A stretch of 64,000 nucleotides of DNA from Marinitoga aeolica. Lineage in GTDB: Bacteria > Thermotogota > Thermotogae > Petrotogales > Petrotogaceae. The notes beneath the pieces are model-generated. The model had not been told where the DNA came from, ran no database searches, and was given only the letters and a program-made list of their open reading frames with translations. Positions 1 through 6,876 of the stretch are shown piece by piece (the stretch's first letter is position 1; every line of letters starts with the position of its first letter). Both the position numbers and the translations under genes were made by a program. Location: assembly GCF_029910535.1 (NCBI RefSeq), contig NZ_CP069362.1:2108001-2172000 (forward strand), written 5' to 3'.

Positions 1-34
1 AAGAACTTCCTAAATTGGAAGTTCTTTTTTAAAA
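1..34. terminator. Hairpin terminator at window edge
   Basis: A 10-bp perfect inverted repeat (AAGAACTTCC / GGAAGTTCTT) with a 6-nt loop is followed by a T run on the plus strand. It sits just past the corA stop, so it could end corA on the minus strand, a plus-strand gene lying before the window, or both. The bases that would show a minus-strand T tract are outside the window. Confidence 0.75.
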
Positions 35-36
35 TA

Positions 37-963
37 TTAAAGCCATTTTTTCCCTTTAAACCATAAGTAAGTCATTATCATAATTACTATTGAAGATATA
101 ATAATATTTACATATATCAAAGGATTTTGTTGAAACGGGAGTTTTACATTCATTCCATAAAAGCTTGTTAATATTGTAGGAACTTGAAGTAGGATGGTAA
201 CAACTGTTAATATTTTCATGACAATATTCAAATTATTTGAAATAACAGATGCATAAGCATCCATCATACCAGATAAAATATTGCTATATATATTCGTCAC
301 TTCGATTGCCTGTCTATTTTCAATCAAAGTATCTTCTAATAGCTCTTCATCATCTTCATAAAGTTCTAATACTTTACCTTTTAACAGCTTTTCCATCATA
401 ATTTCGTTTGATCTTAAAGATGTAGTGAAGTACACTAAACTTTTCTCAAGATACATTAATGTTTCAAGCTCATTATTTTTCATGGATTTATGCAACTCTT
501 CTTCTACTAAATCTATGGTTTTATTAATTTCTTTCAAATAATCAAGAAATAACTTGGCATTTTTAAAAAATATTTGGAAAATCATCTTGCTTTTTTTGTG
601 TGGATTTAACAAACTTGTTTCTATCATTTTTTCTATAAAATCAATTTCCTGCTTCATGGATAATAATATATAATTTTTCCCAATAATTATACCTAATGAA
701 ACGGTTTTATAAGGGATTTTTTCGTCTTCTTCATTTCTCATAGGAACCTTTAAAATTAATAAAATTGTATCTTCATCAATTTCTATACGTGCTCTTTCAT
801 CTTCGTCCAGAGAATCAGTTATAAAATCAGGGTCGAAATTTAATAAACTTGAAAGCATATGAATCTCATCTGCCGATGGATTTACTACCTTTATAAGTGC
901 ATCTTGAGAAAAGCTTTTTGCCTCCACTAGTTTGTGTTCTACTCTGCTATAAAATTTTACCAT
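37..963 (-). CDS. corA: CorA-family divalent metal (Mg2+/Co2+) transporter
   Basis: This is a membrane channel for Mg2+ uptake, possibly also Co2+ or Ni2+. The 308-residue protein has the family plan: a long acidic, helical cytoplasmic domain, then TM1 at about 248-268, the diagnostic GMN motif at about 270-272, TM2 at about 281-301 and a short basic tail (KGKKWL). Length is typical of the shorter CorA branch. The start is well placed after an AGGAGG site. The 5' region is unusual because a 15-codon ORF with its own ribosome binding site lies between promoter and start (985-1032), which suggests leader-peptide control. The gene appears monocistronic. Family assignment is firm; which ion it carries is inferred. 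Confidence 0.93.
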   Translation of the reverse strand: MVKFYSRVEHKLVEAKSFSQDALIKVVNPSADEIHMLSSLLNFDPDFITDSLDEDERARIEIDEDTILLILKVPMRNEEDEKIPYKTVSLGIIIGKNYILLSMKQEIDFIEKMIETSLLNPHKKSKMIFQIFFKNAKLFLDYLKEINKTIDLVEEELHKSMKNNELETLMYLEKSLVYFTTSLRSNEIMMEKLLKGKVLELYEDDEELLEDTLIENRQAIEVTNIYSNILSGMMDAYASVISNNLNIVMKILTVVTILLQVPTILTSFYGMNVKLPFQQNPLIYVNIIISSIVIMIMTYLWFKGKKWL

Positions 964-984
964 ATTATCTCCTCCTTTTCTTTG

Positions 985-1032
985 TTATGGCGGTCTAGAC
1001 AACGGATCTTCGCTGCAACTAAAATAATCCAT
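985..1032 (-). CDS. Candidate 15-aa leader peptide upstream of corA
   Basis: A very short ORF, too small for usual gene callers, encodes MDYFSCSEDPLSRPP and a TAA stop. It has its own good ribosome binding site (AGAGAGG, about 8 nt before the ATG) and ends 21 nt before the corA start codon. It contains an acidic-Pro stretch (E-D-P) and ends in Pro-Pro directly before the stop. Acidic/proline nascent chains destabilise ribosomes in the Mg2+-sensing E. coli MgtL leader, and Pro-Pro-stop is slow to terminate. A Mg2+-responsive leader is therefore an inference from known leaders. Translation itself has not been shown. Confidence 0.55.
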   Translation of the reverse strand: MDYFSCSEDPLSRPP

Positions 1033-1060
1033 AAAATTCACCTCTCTTTAAATTGGGTTT

Positions 1061-1076
1061 CTAAGTAATTATATCA
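1061..1076 (-). promoter_or_regulatory. Extended -10 promoter for leader ORF and corA
   Basis: On the minus strand TGATATAAT (1068-1076) is a perfect extended -10 element (TGn plus TATAAT). No convincing -35 is present, as is common for extended -10 promoters. Transcription would begin near 1061, about 29 nt before the leader ORF start. Confidence 0.6.
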
Positions 1077-1110
1077 TATAATGTAAGCTTTTTTCATAAT
1101 CATAATTATT

Positions 1111-1938
1111 TTAACTATGTTTTTTAACAAACGTTTTGTTTTTTATGTAATTAATAAGATATGATATTAAAAATAAAGAAAATAATGTAACAACAATAGA
1201 AGGACCTGGTGGAATATTAAAAAGATACGCAATAATGATTCCAAAAAAACCTGAGAAAATACCAGATAGACTTGAAATAAGTATCATTTGATTTAAAGAT
1301 TTTGCAAATAGTTTTCCTATAACTCCAGGTGTTATAAGCAATGAAGTAACTAAAATAATTCCTATAATTTTTACTGAAGTTACTACAACTATAGATACAA
1401 TAATTAAAAATATAAAGTTGATTAAATTAATGGGAACACCAAAGTTTTTTGCCATTCTGGGATTATAAGAATAATATTTTAGTTCTTTATTAAATAGAAT
1501 TATAAACAAAAGAATAGTTATAGAAACAATGCTTAAAATTTTTACATCGTCAGCATTAACCATTAAAATATCACCAAATAAATAACTTGTAAGTTCTGGT
1601 GTGTATCCAGGTTTTAAATATAAAAATATAACACCTAAAGCCATTGAAAATGATAGTAACATTCCAATTACACTATTTTCATTTACTTTTTCTTTTTTAC
1701 TGATGAAATAAATCACCATACCAAATAATATAGCTGTTATAATGCTTATTAAATCAATATTTAAATCAAGCAAGATAGCTAAAGCAATACCGCCAAATGC
1801 AGTATGGGCAGCACCTTCTCCAATAAATTCCATTTTCTTTAAAACAATGTAGTTGGAAAGCAAAGAAGCGCTGAAACTTGCTAAAATTGCTGCTAATATG
1901 GCGTAAATCATAAAATCATATGATAATAGTTCAATCAT
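1111..1938 (-). CDS. znuB: Metal ABC transporter permease (ZnuB/MntB family)
   Basis: This is the membrane channel of a zinc or manganese ABC importer. The 275-residue protein is almost entirely hydrophobic, with about eight membrane segments, and has the family features GEGAAHTAFGGIA near residue 40 and a PGVIGKLFAKS coupling region near 205. It is the last gene of znuA-fur-znuC-znuB and overlaps the end of the ATPase gene by 8 bp, so it is translationally coupled. Zinc is favoured over manganese because a Fur-family regulator and twin Fur-type operators belong to the same operon. Metal identity is not proven. Confidence 0.88.
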   Translation of the reverse strand: MIELLSYDFMIYAILAAILASFSASLLSNYIVLKKMEFIGEGAAHTAFGGIALAILLDLNIDLISIITAILFGMVIYFISKKEKVNENSVIGMLLSFSMALGVIFLYLKPGYTPELTSYLFGDILMVNADDVKILSIVSITILLFIILFNKELKYYSYNPRMAKNFGVPINLINFIFLIIVSIVVVTSVKIIGIILVTSLLITPGVIGKLFAKSLNQMILISSLSGIFSGFFGIIIAYLFNIPPGPSIVVTLFSLFLISYLINYIKNKTFVKKHS

Positions 1939-2671
1939 TTCTGCTCACCACTTTTATTGGTTTATTTATATGTACTAAAAGTTCTAATTCTTCTGAGTAT
2001 ATCTTTCTTAAATCTTCACTTGTCATATCAATAGCATTTTTATGGCAATGAAGTGTTTTATTTAGGCACATAACGGTATTGGCTTTTTTTACTACCATTG
2101 ATATATCGTGACTTACCAGAATTATTGTCATACCTTTTTTATTAAGTTCTTCTAAAATACCGTATATTTTTATTTGGGCTTTGCTATCTACACCAGCTTC
2201 TGGTTCATCAAGGATTAAAATATCTGGATCACTAATTAAAGCTCTTGCAAGACTTAATCTTTGATATTCTCCACCTGAAAGTTTCCCAACATTTCTGTTA
2301 TACAGATAGTCTATTCCAAGCATTTTCATTATATTTTTTGCCTTTTCATAATGTTCTTTCTTATATTTTCTAAATAAGCCAACATTTTTATAAATTCCCA
2401 TTAAAACAACTTCGTAAGCTCTTATAGGAAAAGATCTATCGAATTCATCTTTTTGAGGGACATATCCAATTTTCCCTTTTATTTCAATTTTGCCATTATA
2501 ATTTTCAATTTCGCCTATTAATATTTTTATAAGTGTAGATTTTCCAGCTCCATTAGGCCCTATAATTCCAACAAAATCGTTTTTATAAATATCAAAATTG
2601 ATAAATTTTAATATTTCATTGTTTTCAACTTTATAATTTAAATTTTTTACAGAAATTATTTTTTCACGCAT
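1931..2671 (-). CDS. znuC: Metal ABC transporter ATP-binding protein (ZnuC-like)
   Basis: This cytoplasmic ATPase powers the ZnuB permease. The 246-residue protein has Walker A GPNGAGKS at 38-45, the ABC signature LSGGE, Walker B ILILDEPEAG and the switch region SHD. The start at 2671 was chosen because a GAAGGTGG site lies 5 nt upstream. An upstream in-frame ATG at 2716 would add 15 basic residues and lie deep inside the regulator gene. Its 5' end overlaps the fur stop by 8 bp and its 3' end overlaps znuB by 8 bp. Confidence 0.9.
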   Translation of the reverse strand: MREKIISVKNLNYKVENNEILKFINFDIYKNDFVGIIGPNGAGKSTLIKILIGEIENYNGKIEIKGKIGYVPQKDEFDRSFPIRAYEVVLMGIYKNVGLFRKYKKEHYEKAKNIMKMLGIDYLYNRNVGKLSGGEYQRLSLARALISDPDILILDEPEAGVDSKAQIKIYGILEELNKKGMTIILVSHDISMVVKKANTVMCLNKTLHCHKNAIDMTSEDLRKIYSEELELLVHINKPIKVVSRND

Positions 2672-3050
2672 TTTTTCCACCTTCTTTTTTTTGGCAATCA
2701 CTACATATACCTTCAAAATATAAAATATGGTCTGTTATCTTAAAATTCATGTTGTTTTCAATATAAGCTTTATATTGCTTTTCAAAACACAAATTTAAAC
2801 TTTCAAACTTTTTGCATTTTATGCAATATATAAAATGAGCATGCCCCTTCGGTTTATAATAATAGGTTATTTTGTCTGAAAAAACTATGGATTTTAATAT
2901 ATGCTCCTTTTCAAAGAAATTTAAATTTCTATATATAGTTGATAGATCATATTCTCCATTTAAAAGATTATATATTTCTTCGGCATTTAAAGGATAATCA
3001 ATTTTATCGTATAGTTTTAATATTTCTCTTCTTGTTTTTGTCAATTTCAT
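2664..3050 (-). CDS. Fur-family metal-responsive repressor (probably Zur-like)
   Basis: A 128-residue Fur/Zur/PerR-type regulator. The N-terminal winged helix (about 1-60, with the DLSTIYRNLNFFE recognition region) is followed by the dimer/metal domain. That domain contains HAH (70-72) and two zinc-ribbon pairs, C76/C79 and C116/C119. It lies between znuA and znuC and presumably represses its own operon through the twin boxes before znuA. Operon membership argues for a zinc sensor. Fur or PerR specificity cannot be excluded from sequence alone. Confidence 0.88.
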   Translation of the reverse strand: MKLTKTRREILKLYDKIDYPLNAEEIYNLLNGEYDLSTIYRNLNFFEKEHILKSIVFSDKITYYYKPKGHAHFIYCIKCKKFESLNLCFEKQYKAYIENNMNFKITDHILYFEGICSDCQKKEGGKNA

Positions 3051-3054
3051 ATTC

Positions 3055-3909
3055 TCACCTTGTTGTGTTTAAAATATTTAGAAAATTCATCAAGTACAAT
3101 TCATCTATTGTTTTATAATTATTTCCTAAAGGGTCCAATTCGCCTAAATTTATTTTTAGAGTTTTTGCCAATTTTTCTGCTAATTTTTTATTTAATTGTG
3201 GTTCGGAAAATAAAGCCTTTACTTTGTTTTCTTTTGCTAAATCTGCTAATTTTCTCATTTCTGAAATTGAAGGTTCTACACCGGGGGAATTTTCAATTAC
3301 CCCTGCAATTGAAATATTATATCTTTTTGCGAAATATGGAAATGAATTATGGAAAGTAATAATACTTCCATTAATCTCTCTGGATTTTAATAGTAAATAT
3401 GCATCTAAAAATTTCAATTTGTCGATTAATATTTCTGCATTTGTTTTATAGATCTCTTTTTTTTCAGGATTAACCCCAATTAATTTATTTAAAATTCCAG
3501 GAATTATATAATTATAAACAAAATATGGGTTTAACCATATATGGGGATTATAATTTGTATGTTTATCTTGAGAAGAACCTATTAATTCTTCTTTTGGAAT
3601 AAAATTAGCGGCATAAATAAAAGGGATGTTTTTTCTTTCTAAATTTGATTTGATTTTATTTATGAATATTTCAGAATTTAATCCATTAAAAATAACTAAA
3701 TCACTTTTATAAACATTTATGAGATCTTTTGAAGATAAAGAATAGGTATGTGGGCTTTTCCCCGAAGGAACTATAACATGTATCATATCTTCTTTATCAA
3801 CAATGTCTTTTAAAATCAAATAATATGGATAAATAGAAACAGAAATATTTATGGAATAACCGATAATTCCAATAATTACAAGAGATATCATTAAAATAAC
3901 CTTTTTCAT
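3055..3909 (-). CDS. znuA: Zinc/manganese ABC transporter substrate-binding protein (ZnuA-like)
   Basis: This exported binding protein captures metal for the ZnuBC importer. The 284-residue protein starts with a basic-hydrophobic signal segment (about 1-20; no lipobox cysteine). Metal-ligand histidines are in the usual places: H54 (GKSPHTYSL), H123 (NPHIWLNP) and H187 (ITFHNSF), with a late acidic ligand in FSEPQ. The long His/Asp-rich loop of many ZnuA proteins is reduced to a short stretch near 112-120. A strong AGGTGG site precedes the start. It is the first gene of the operon, 4 nt upstream of fur. Confidence 0.9.
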   Translation of the reverse strand: MKKVILMISLVIIGIIGYSINISVSIYPYYLILKDIVDKEDMIHVIVPSGKSPHTYSLSSKDLINVYKSDLVIFNGLNSEIFINKIKSNLERKNIPFIYAANFIPKEELIGSSQDKHTNYNPHIWLNPYFVYNYIIPGILNKLIGVNPEKKEIYKTNAEILIDKLKFLDAYLLLKSREINGSIITFHNSFPYFAKRYNISIAGVIENSPGVEPSISEMRKLADLAKENKVKALFSEPQLNKKLAEKLAKTLKINLGELDPLGNNYKTIDELYLMNFLNILNTTR

Positions 3910-3936
3910 AAAACCACCTCCGTTATAGTGTTTAAA

Positions 3937-3974
3937 TACAAATCATTTGCAAATGCAAATCATTTGCAATTATA
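3937..3974 (-). promoter_or_regulatory. Twin Fur-type operators and -10 box before znuA
   Basis: Two 7-1-7 inverted repeats stand 17 bp apart, centre to centre: TGCAAATCATTTGCA at 3954-3968 (perfect) and TACAAATCATTTGCA at 3937-3951 (one mismatch). The 7-1-7 layout is characteristic of Fur-family operators. A minus-strand TATAAT lies immediately before them (3969-3974), so bound repressor would block the start site. The -35 is weak. Confidence 0.75.
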
Positions 3975-4006
3975 AAATTTAAATATTAAAAACATATGTC
4001 TAAAAT

Positions 4007-4032
4007 AAAAAAGGAGCCTTAAGACTCCTTTT
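4007..4032 (-). terminator. Terminator of the folate operon
   Basis: On the minus strand AAAAGGAG / CTCCTTTT forms an 8-bp stem with an 8-nt loop that contains the folK stop codon, followed by a run of T. The stop codon in the loop means the last translating ribosome would disturb the hairpin. Confidence 0.75.
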
Positions 4033-4501
4033 CATATCTTTTTATTTTACTTTTATCTATTTCATCATATCGTTCTTTAATTGTTTTATTAAATATAGGA
4101 TGTTTCCAATCTGGAGAAATATCATTAAGTGGGACAATAACAAAATCTCTTTCAAACATATGCTTATGAGGAATATTTAAATCGTCTTTTTCTAAAACTA
4201 AATCTCCATAATATATAATATCCAAGTCTATTTCTCTTGGCCCCCATTTAAATCTTTGTTTTCTTTTAAGATCTTTTTCAATATTCTTGCATATTTTTAA
4301 TAATTCATATGGTTCTAATTCTGTGTTTATTAAAACACAAGCATTTAAAAAAGTATCTTGTTCTGTATATCCCCATGGTTCTGTCTCGTATATGTTTGAT
4401 ATTTTTATTATTTCTACGTATTTTGATAATAATTCAATAGCTCTTTTTATATTATTTAATCTATTTCCTACATTGGAGCCTAATGCAATTGCACTTAATA
4501 T
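4019..4501 (-). CDS. folK: HPPK, 2-amino-4-hydroxy-6-hydroxymethyldihydropteridine pyrophosphokinase; non-canonical ATA start
   Basis: FolK transfers pyrophosphate from ATP to 6-hydroxymethyldihydropterin, one step before FolP. The frame is open from the folP end and encodes the HPPK hallmarks: ALGSNVGNR at the N-terminus, YETEPWGY, DTFLNACV, RFKWGPREIDLDII and NIPHKHMFERDFVIVPL. No ATG, GTG or TTG lies upstream of these; the first (TTG) is 270 nt in and would give a useless 68-residue stub. The best start is ATA at 4499-4501, giving 160 aa, the normal family length. It lies 7 nt after AAGGGGGT, a near-perfect Shine-Dalgarno sequence. A -1 frameshift from folP over AAAAAA is the alternative. 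Confidence 0.85.
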   Translation of the reverse strand: MLSAIALGSNVGNRLNNIKRAIELLSKYVEIIKISNIYETEPWGYTEQDTFLNACVLINTELEPYELLKICKNIEKDLKRKQRFKWGPREIDLDIIYYGDLVLEKDDLNIPHKHMFERDFVIVPLNDISPDWKHPIFNKTIKERYDEIDKSKIKRYEKES

Positions 4502-5691
4502 TTTTTATACCCCCTTAATGCTTCAATCATTTTCGCTGTTCTATAATTTTCTTTTACATCATGTACTCTTATGATTTCTACATCATTTAAAGCATAGTAT
4601 GAAGTTAAAGCTAAAGTTCCTTCTAACCTATCCTTTGTATCTGGTAGATTTAAAACATGACCAATCGTGCTTTTTCTTGAGTGTCCCATTAATATTGGGT
4701 AACCAAGAACTCTAAATTCAGAAATATTGTAACTTAAATTTAAATTATCCTGAACTCTTTTTCCAAATCCAAATCCAGGATCTATGATTATTTGTTCTAC
4801 ACCGTGTTTATGTGCATAATCTATTCTTTCTTCAAAATATTCTAATAATTCACTTATACAATTTTCATAATATGGATTCTTTTGCATATCTTTTGGAGTT
4901 CCTTTTATATGCATTATAACTATAGGTAATTTTGATTCTGCGACTACATGAACCATATTCTTGTCAAATTGCATTCCAGAAATATCATTAATTATATCCA
5001 CACCATTTTCAATGGCTTTTTTTGCAACCTGAGATTTATAGGTGTCAATACTTAAAACAATTTCTGGAAACTCTTTTCTTAAAGCTTTAATAACAGGTAT
5101 AATCCTTTCAATTTCTTCTTTTAATTCCACACTTTCAGAACCAGGTCTTGTTGATTCAGCACCGATATCAAGTATTTCAGCACCTTCTTCAATCATTTTT
5201 TTAGCGTTTTCTATAGCCTGATCAACACTTTTTATTCTGCTTGGAGCATGAAAAGAATCTGGAGTTACATTTAAAATACCCATTATTTTTGAATTTTCAC
5301 CTAAAATCAATTTTCTATTATCGCTAATAGAGTATTCCCATTTTTTCTTTTTTATGTTTTTGAATAATTTTTCGAGAGCGTTTCTAACCTTTGGTATATC
5401 CCAATAATTCATACTCATTAATTTTTTTATTAATAAATCATATTGTTTTTTAGTTCCTATTAATAATATATTTGTTTTATCTATTTTATGATTAATAGCG
5501 TATTTATGAATAGCTACATCTCCACCACGAGATAACATTTCCTGCTTAATTATATTGGCGCTTGTAACATCAATATCTTCAATTAAGATATAATAATGTC
5601 TCATTTTAGAATTGAAAATAGGGATACTTGCAGGATCAACCTGGATTTCTTTTTCCAGGTCAATATCTTCAAGCATTCTTAATCTTACCAT
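4495..5691 (-). CDS. folP: Dihydropteroate synthase with N-terminal extension
   Basis: FolP condenses hydroxymethyldihydropterin pyrophosphate with p-aminobenzoate. The TIM-barrel part begins near residue 130 and shows GILNVTPDSF, ESTRPGSE, DISGMQ, DPGFGFGK and GHSRKS. At 398 residues it is about 120 longer than a minimal DHPS. The extra N-terminal part (about 1-120) is a separate alpha/beta segment with no motif I recognise. The start overlaps the folE2 stop by 7 bp. The last codons (AGG GGG TAT) supply the ribosome binding site for folK. Confidence 0.93.
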   Translation of the reverse strand: MVRLRMLEDIDLEKEIQVDPASIPIFNSKMRHYYILIEDIDVTSANIIKQEMLSRGGDVAIHKYAINHKIDKTNILLIGTKKQYDLLIKKLMSMNYWDIPKVRNALEKLFKNIKKKKWEYSISDNRKLILGENSKIMGILNVTPDSFHAPSRIKSVDQAIENAKKMIEEGAEILDIGAESTRPGSESVELKEEIERIIPVIKALRKEFPEIVLSIDTYKSQVAKKAIENGVDIINDISGMQFDKNMVHVVAESKLPIVIMHIKGTPKDMQKNPYYENCISELLEYFEERIDYAHKHGVEQIIIDPGFGFGKRVQDNLNLSYNISEFRVLGYPILMGHSRKSTIGHVLNLPDTKDRLEGTLALTSYYALNDVEIIRVHDVKENYRTAKMIEALRGYKKY

Positions 5692-6431
5692 GCCTTTCCC
5701 TCTCTTTCAGAAAAAGCATTATGGTTATGTATGCTTTCGTAACTAATTACTTTTATTTTATATCCTTCAACTCTACTATCTTTTTCTAAAAATAAACTTA
5801 AATCTCTAACAACATCTTCCACAAAATGTGGGTTATCATACATATGCTCAGTTACATATTTTTCATCTTCTCTTTTTAAAAGAGAAAATACCATCCCGCT
5901 GGATGATTTTTCAACATATTTAGCAATATCTGTAATTTTTACTTCTTCTCTTAATTTAAGACCAATTTCAACTAAAGCCCTTTGATTATGAGCACCATAA
6001 TTGGAAATAGCTTTTGAACACGGGCAAAGAGTTATAATAGGTATCGCAAGATATAATCTCATTTCTTCATCTATAATCTCATATGTAATATCGCATTTAG
6101 TATAACTTTCCAATTTTGTAATAGGAGCTTTTCTCAATGAAAAATAAGGAAAAGAAACTTTTATATAAGATTTTTTAGCTTCTAAAGCTCTCTTTAAATC
6201 TTTGCTCATTTCTAATAACTTTTCTTCAGAAAGATTATTATGGTATTTATTTAATATTTCAACAAATCTACTCATATGCGTTCCTCTAACGTTTTCATCT
6301 AGATCAACGAGCATTGTAAAATTACCTATGGTATGATTATTATCAAATATTATAGGATACTCTAAATCTGAAATTCCAACACCATGAATATATATTCCTC
6401 TATTATCTAATTCTGATTGAACGTCTTTCAA
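5685..6431 (-). CDS. folE2: GTP cyclohydrolase FolE2 (type IB)
   Basis: This enzyme makes dihydroneopterin triphosphate from GTP, the entry step of folate synthesis, in the metal-flexible FolE2 family rather than FolE. It shows the FolE2 block TLCPCSKAISNYGAHNQR with the catalytic Cys, plus SSGMVFSLLKR and YDNPHFVEDVVRDL. The TTG at 6429-6431 is chosen as start because AGGGGTG lies 6 nt upstream; this gives 248 aa. A GTG at 6440 is possible but lies inside that ribosome site. It follows the PTPS stop directly and overlaps folP by 7 bp. Confidence 0.9.
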   Translation of the reverse strand: MKDVQSELDNRGIYIHGVGISDLEYPIIFDNNHTIGNFTMLVDLDENVRGTHMSRFVEILNKYHNNLSEEKLLEMSKDLKRALEAKKSYIKVSFPYFSLRKAPITKLESYTKCDITYEIIDEEMRLYLAIPIITLCPCSKAISNYGAHNQRALVEIGLKLREEVKITDIAKYVEKSSSGMVFSLLKREDEKYVTEHMYDNPHFVEDVVRDLSLFLEKDSRVEGYKIKVISYESIHNHNAFSEREGKAW

Positions 6432-6432
6432 T

Positions 6433-6789
6433 TTATTCACCCCTATAATAAACCACATTATTTTCTGTTTCATATAGTGCTACTTCATATAATTTGCAAT
6501 TATCTCTTTTTAATTTTTTTTCTAATTTATTCCATATCCACATAGAAATATTTTCTGCAGTTGGTTGTTCAATGATATTATTGATATATGAATGATCTAA
6601 AATATTTAATACTTCATCTTTAACAATTTTTTTTAATTCGAGAAAATCTATAACCATCCCTTCTTCATTAGGAGTACCTTCTACTGTAACTTCTAATCTA
6701 TAATTATGTCCATGTAAAGCTTCACATTTTCCATGATATCTAACGAGGTTATGAGCAGCAGCAAAGTTAAAAATTCTTTTAACTAACAT
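6433..6789 (-). CDS. 6-pyruvoyl-tetrahydropterin synthase family protein with CExxHGH motif (PTPS-I/III type)
   Basis: A 118-residue COG0720 protein. The predicted zinc ligands are H13, H26 and H28. The active-site region reads C22-E23-A-L-H-G-H. QueD/PTPS-I enzymes use the Cys (CxxxHGH), while PTPS-III enzymes use Glu (ExxHGH) and make 6-hydroxymethyldihydropterin directly. A protein with both, like this one, belongs to the bifunctional PTPS-I/III group described for COG0720. It is the first gene of a folate operon with no folB, so a FolB-bypass role is likely; a queuosine role is also possible. The start at 6789 follows AGAGGTG by 5 nt. Confidence 0.85.
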   Translation of the reverse strand: MLVKRIFNFAAAHNLVRYHGKCEALHGHNYRLEVTVEGTPNEEGMVIDFLELKKIVKDEVLNILDHSYINNIIEQPTAENISMWIWNKLEKKLKRDNCKLYEVALYETENNVVYYRGE

Positions 6790-6876
6790 ATAGCACCTCT
6801 TTCTTATAATTTTCACCGTTATTATATCACAAAGTGACAGAGCCACTTTTTCAATTATATTTCAAAAATTAGAACT

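Noticed and set aside
4287-4574. A 95-codon plus-strand frame
   Set aside because: It is the antisense of the folK N-terminal half, which carries HPPK motifs on the minus strand.
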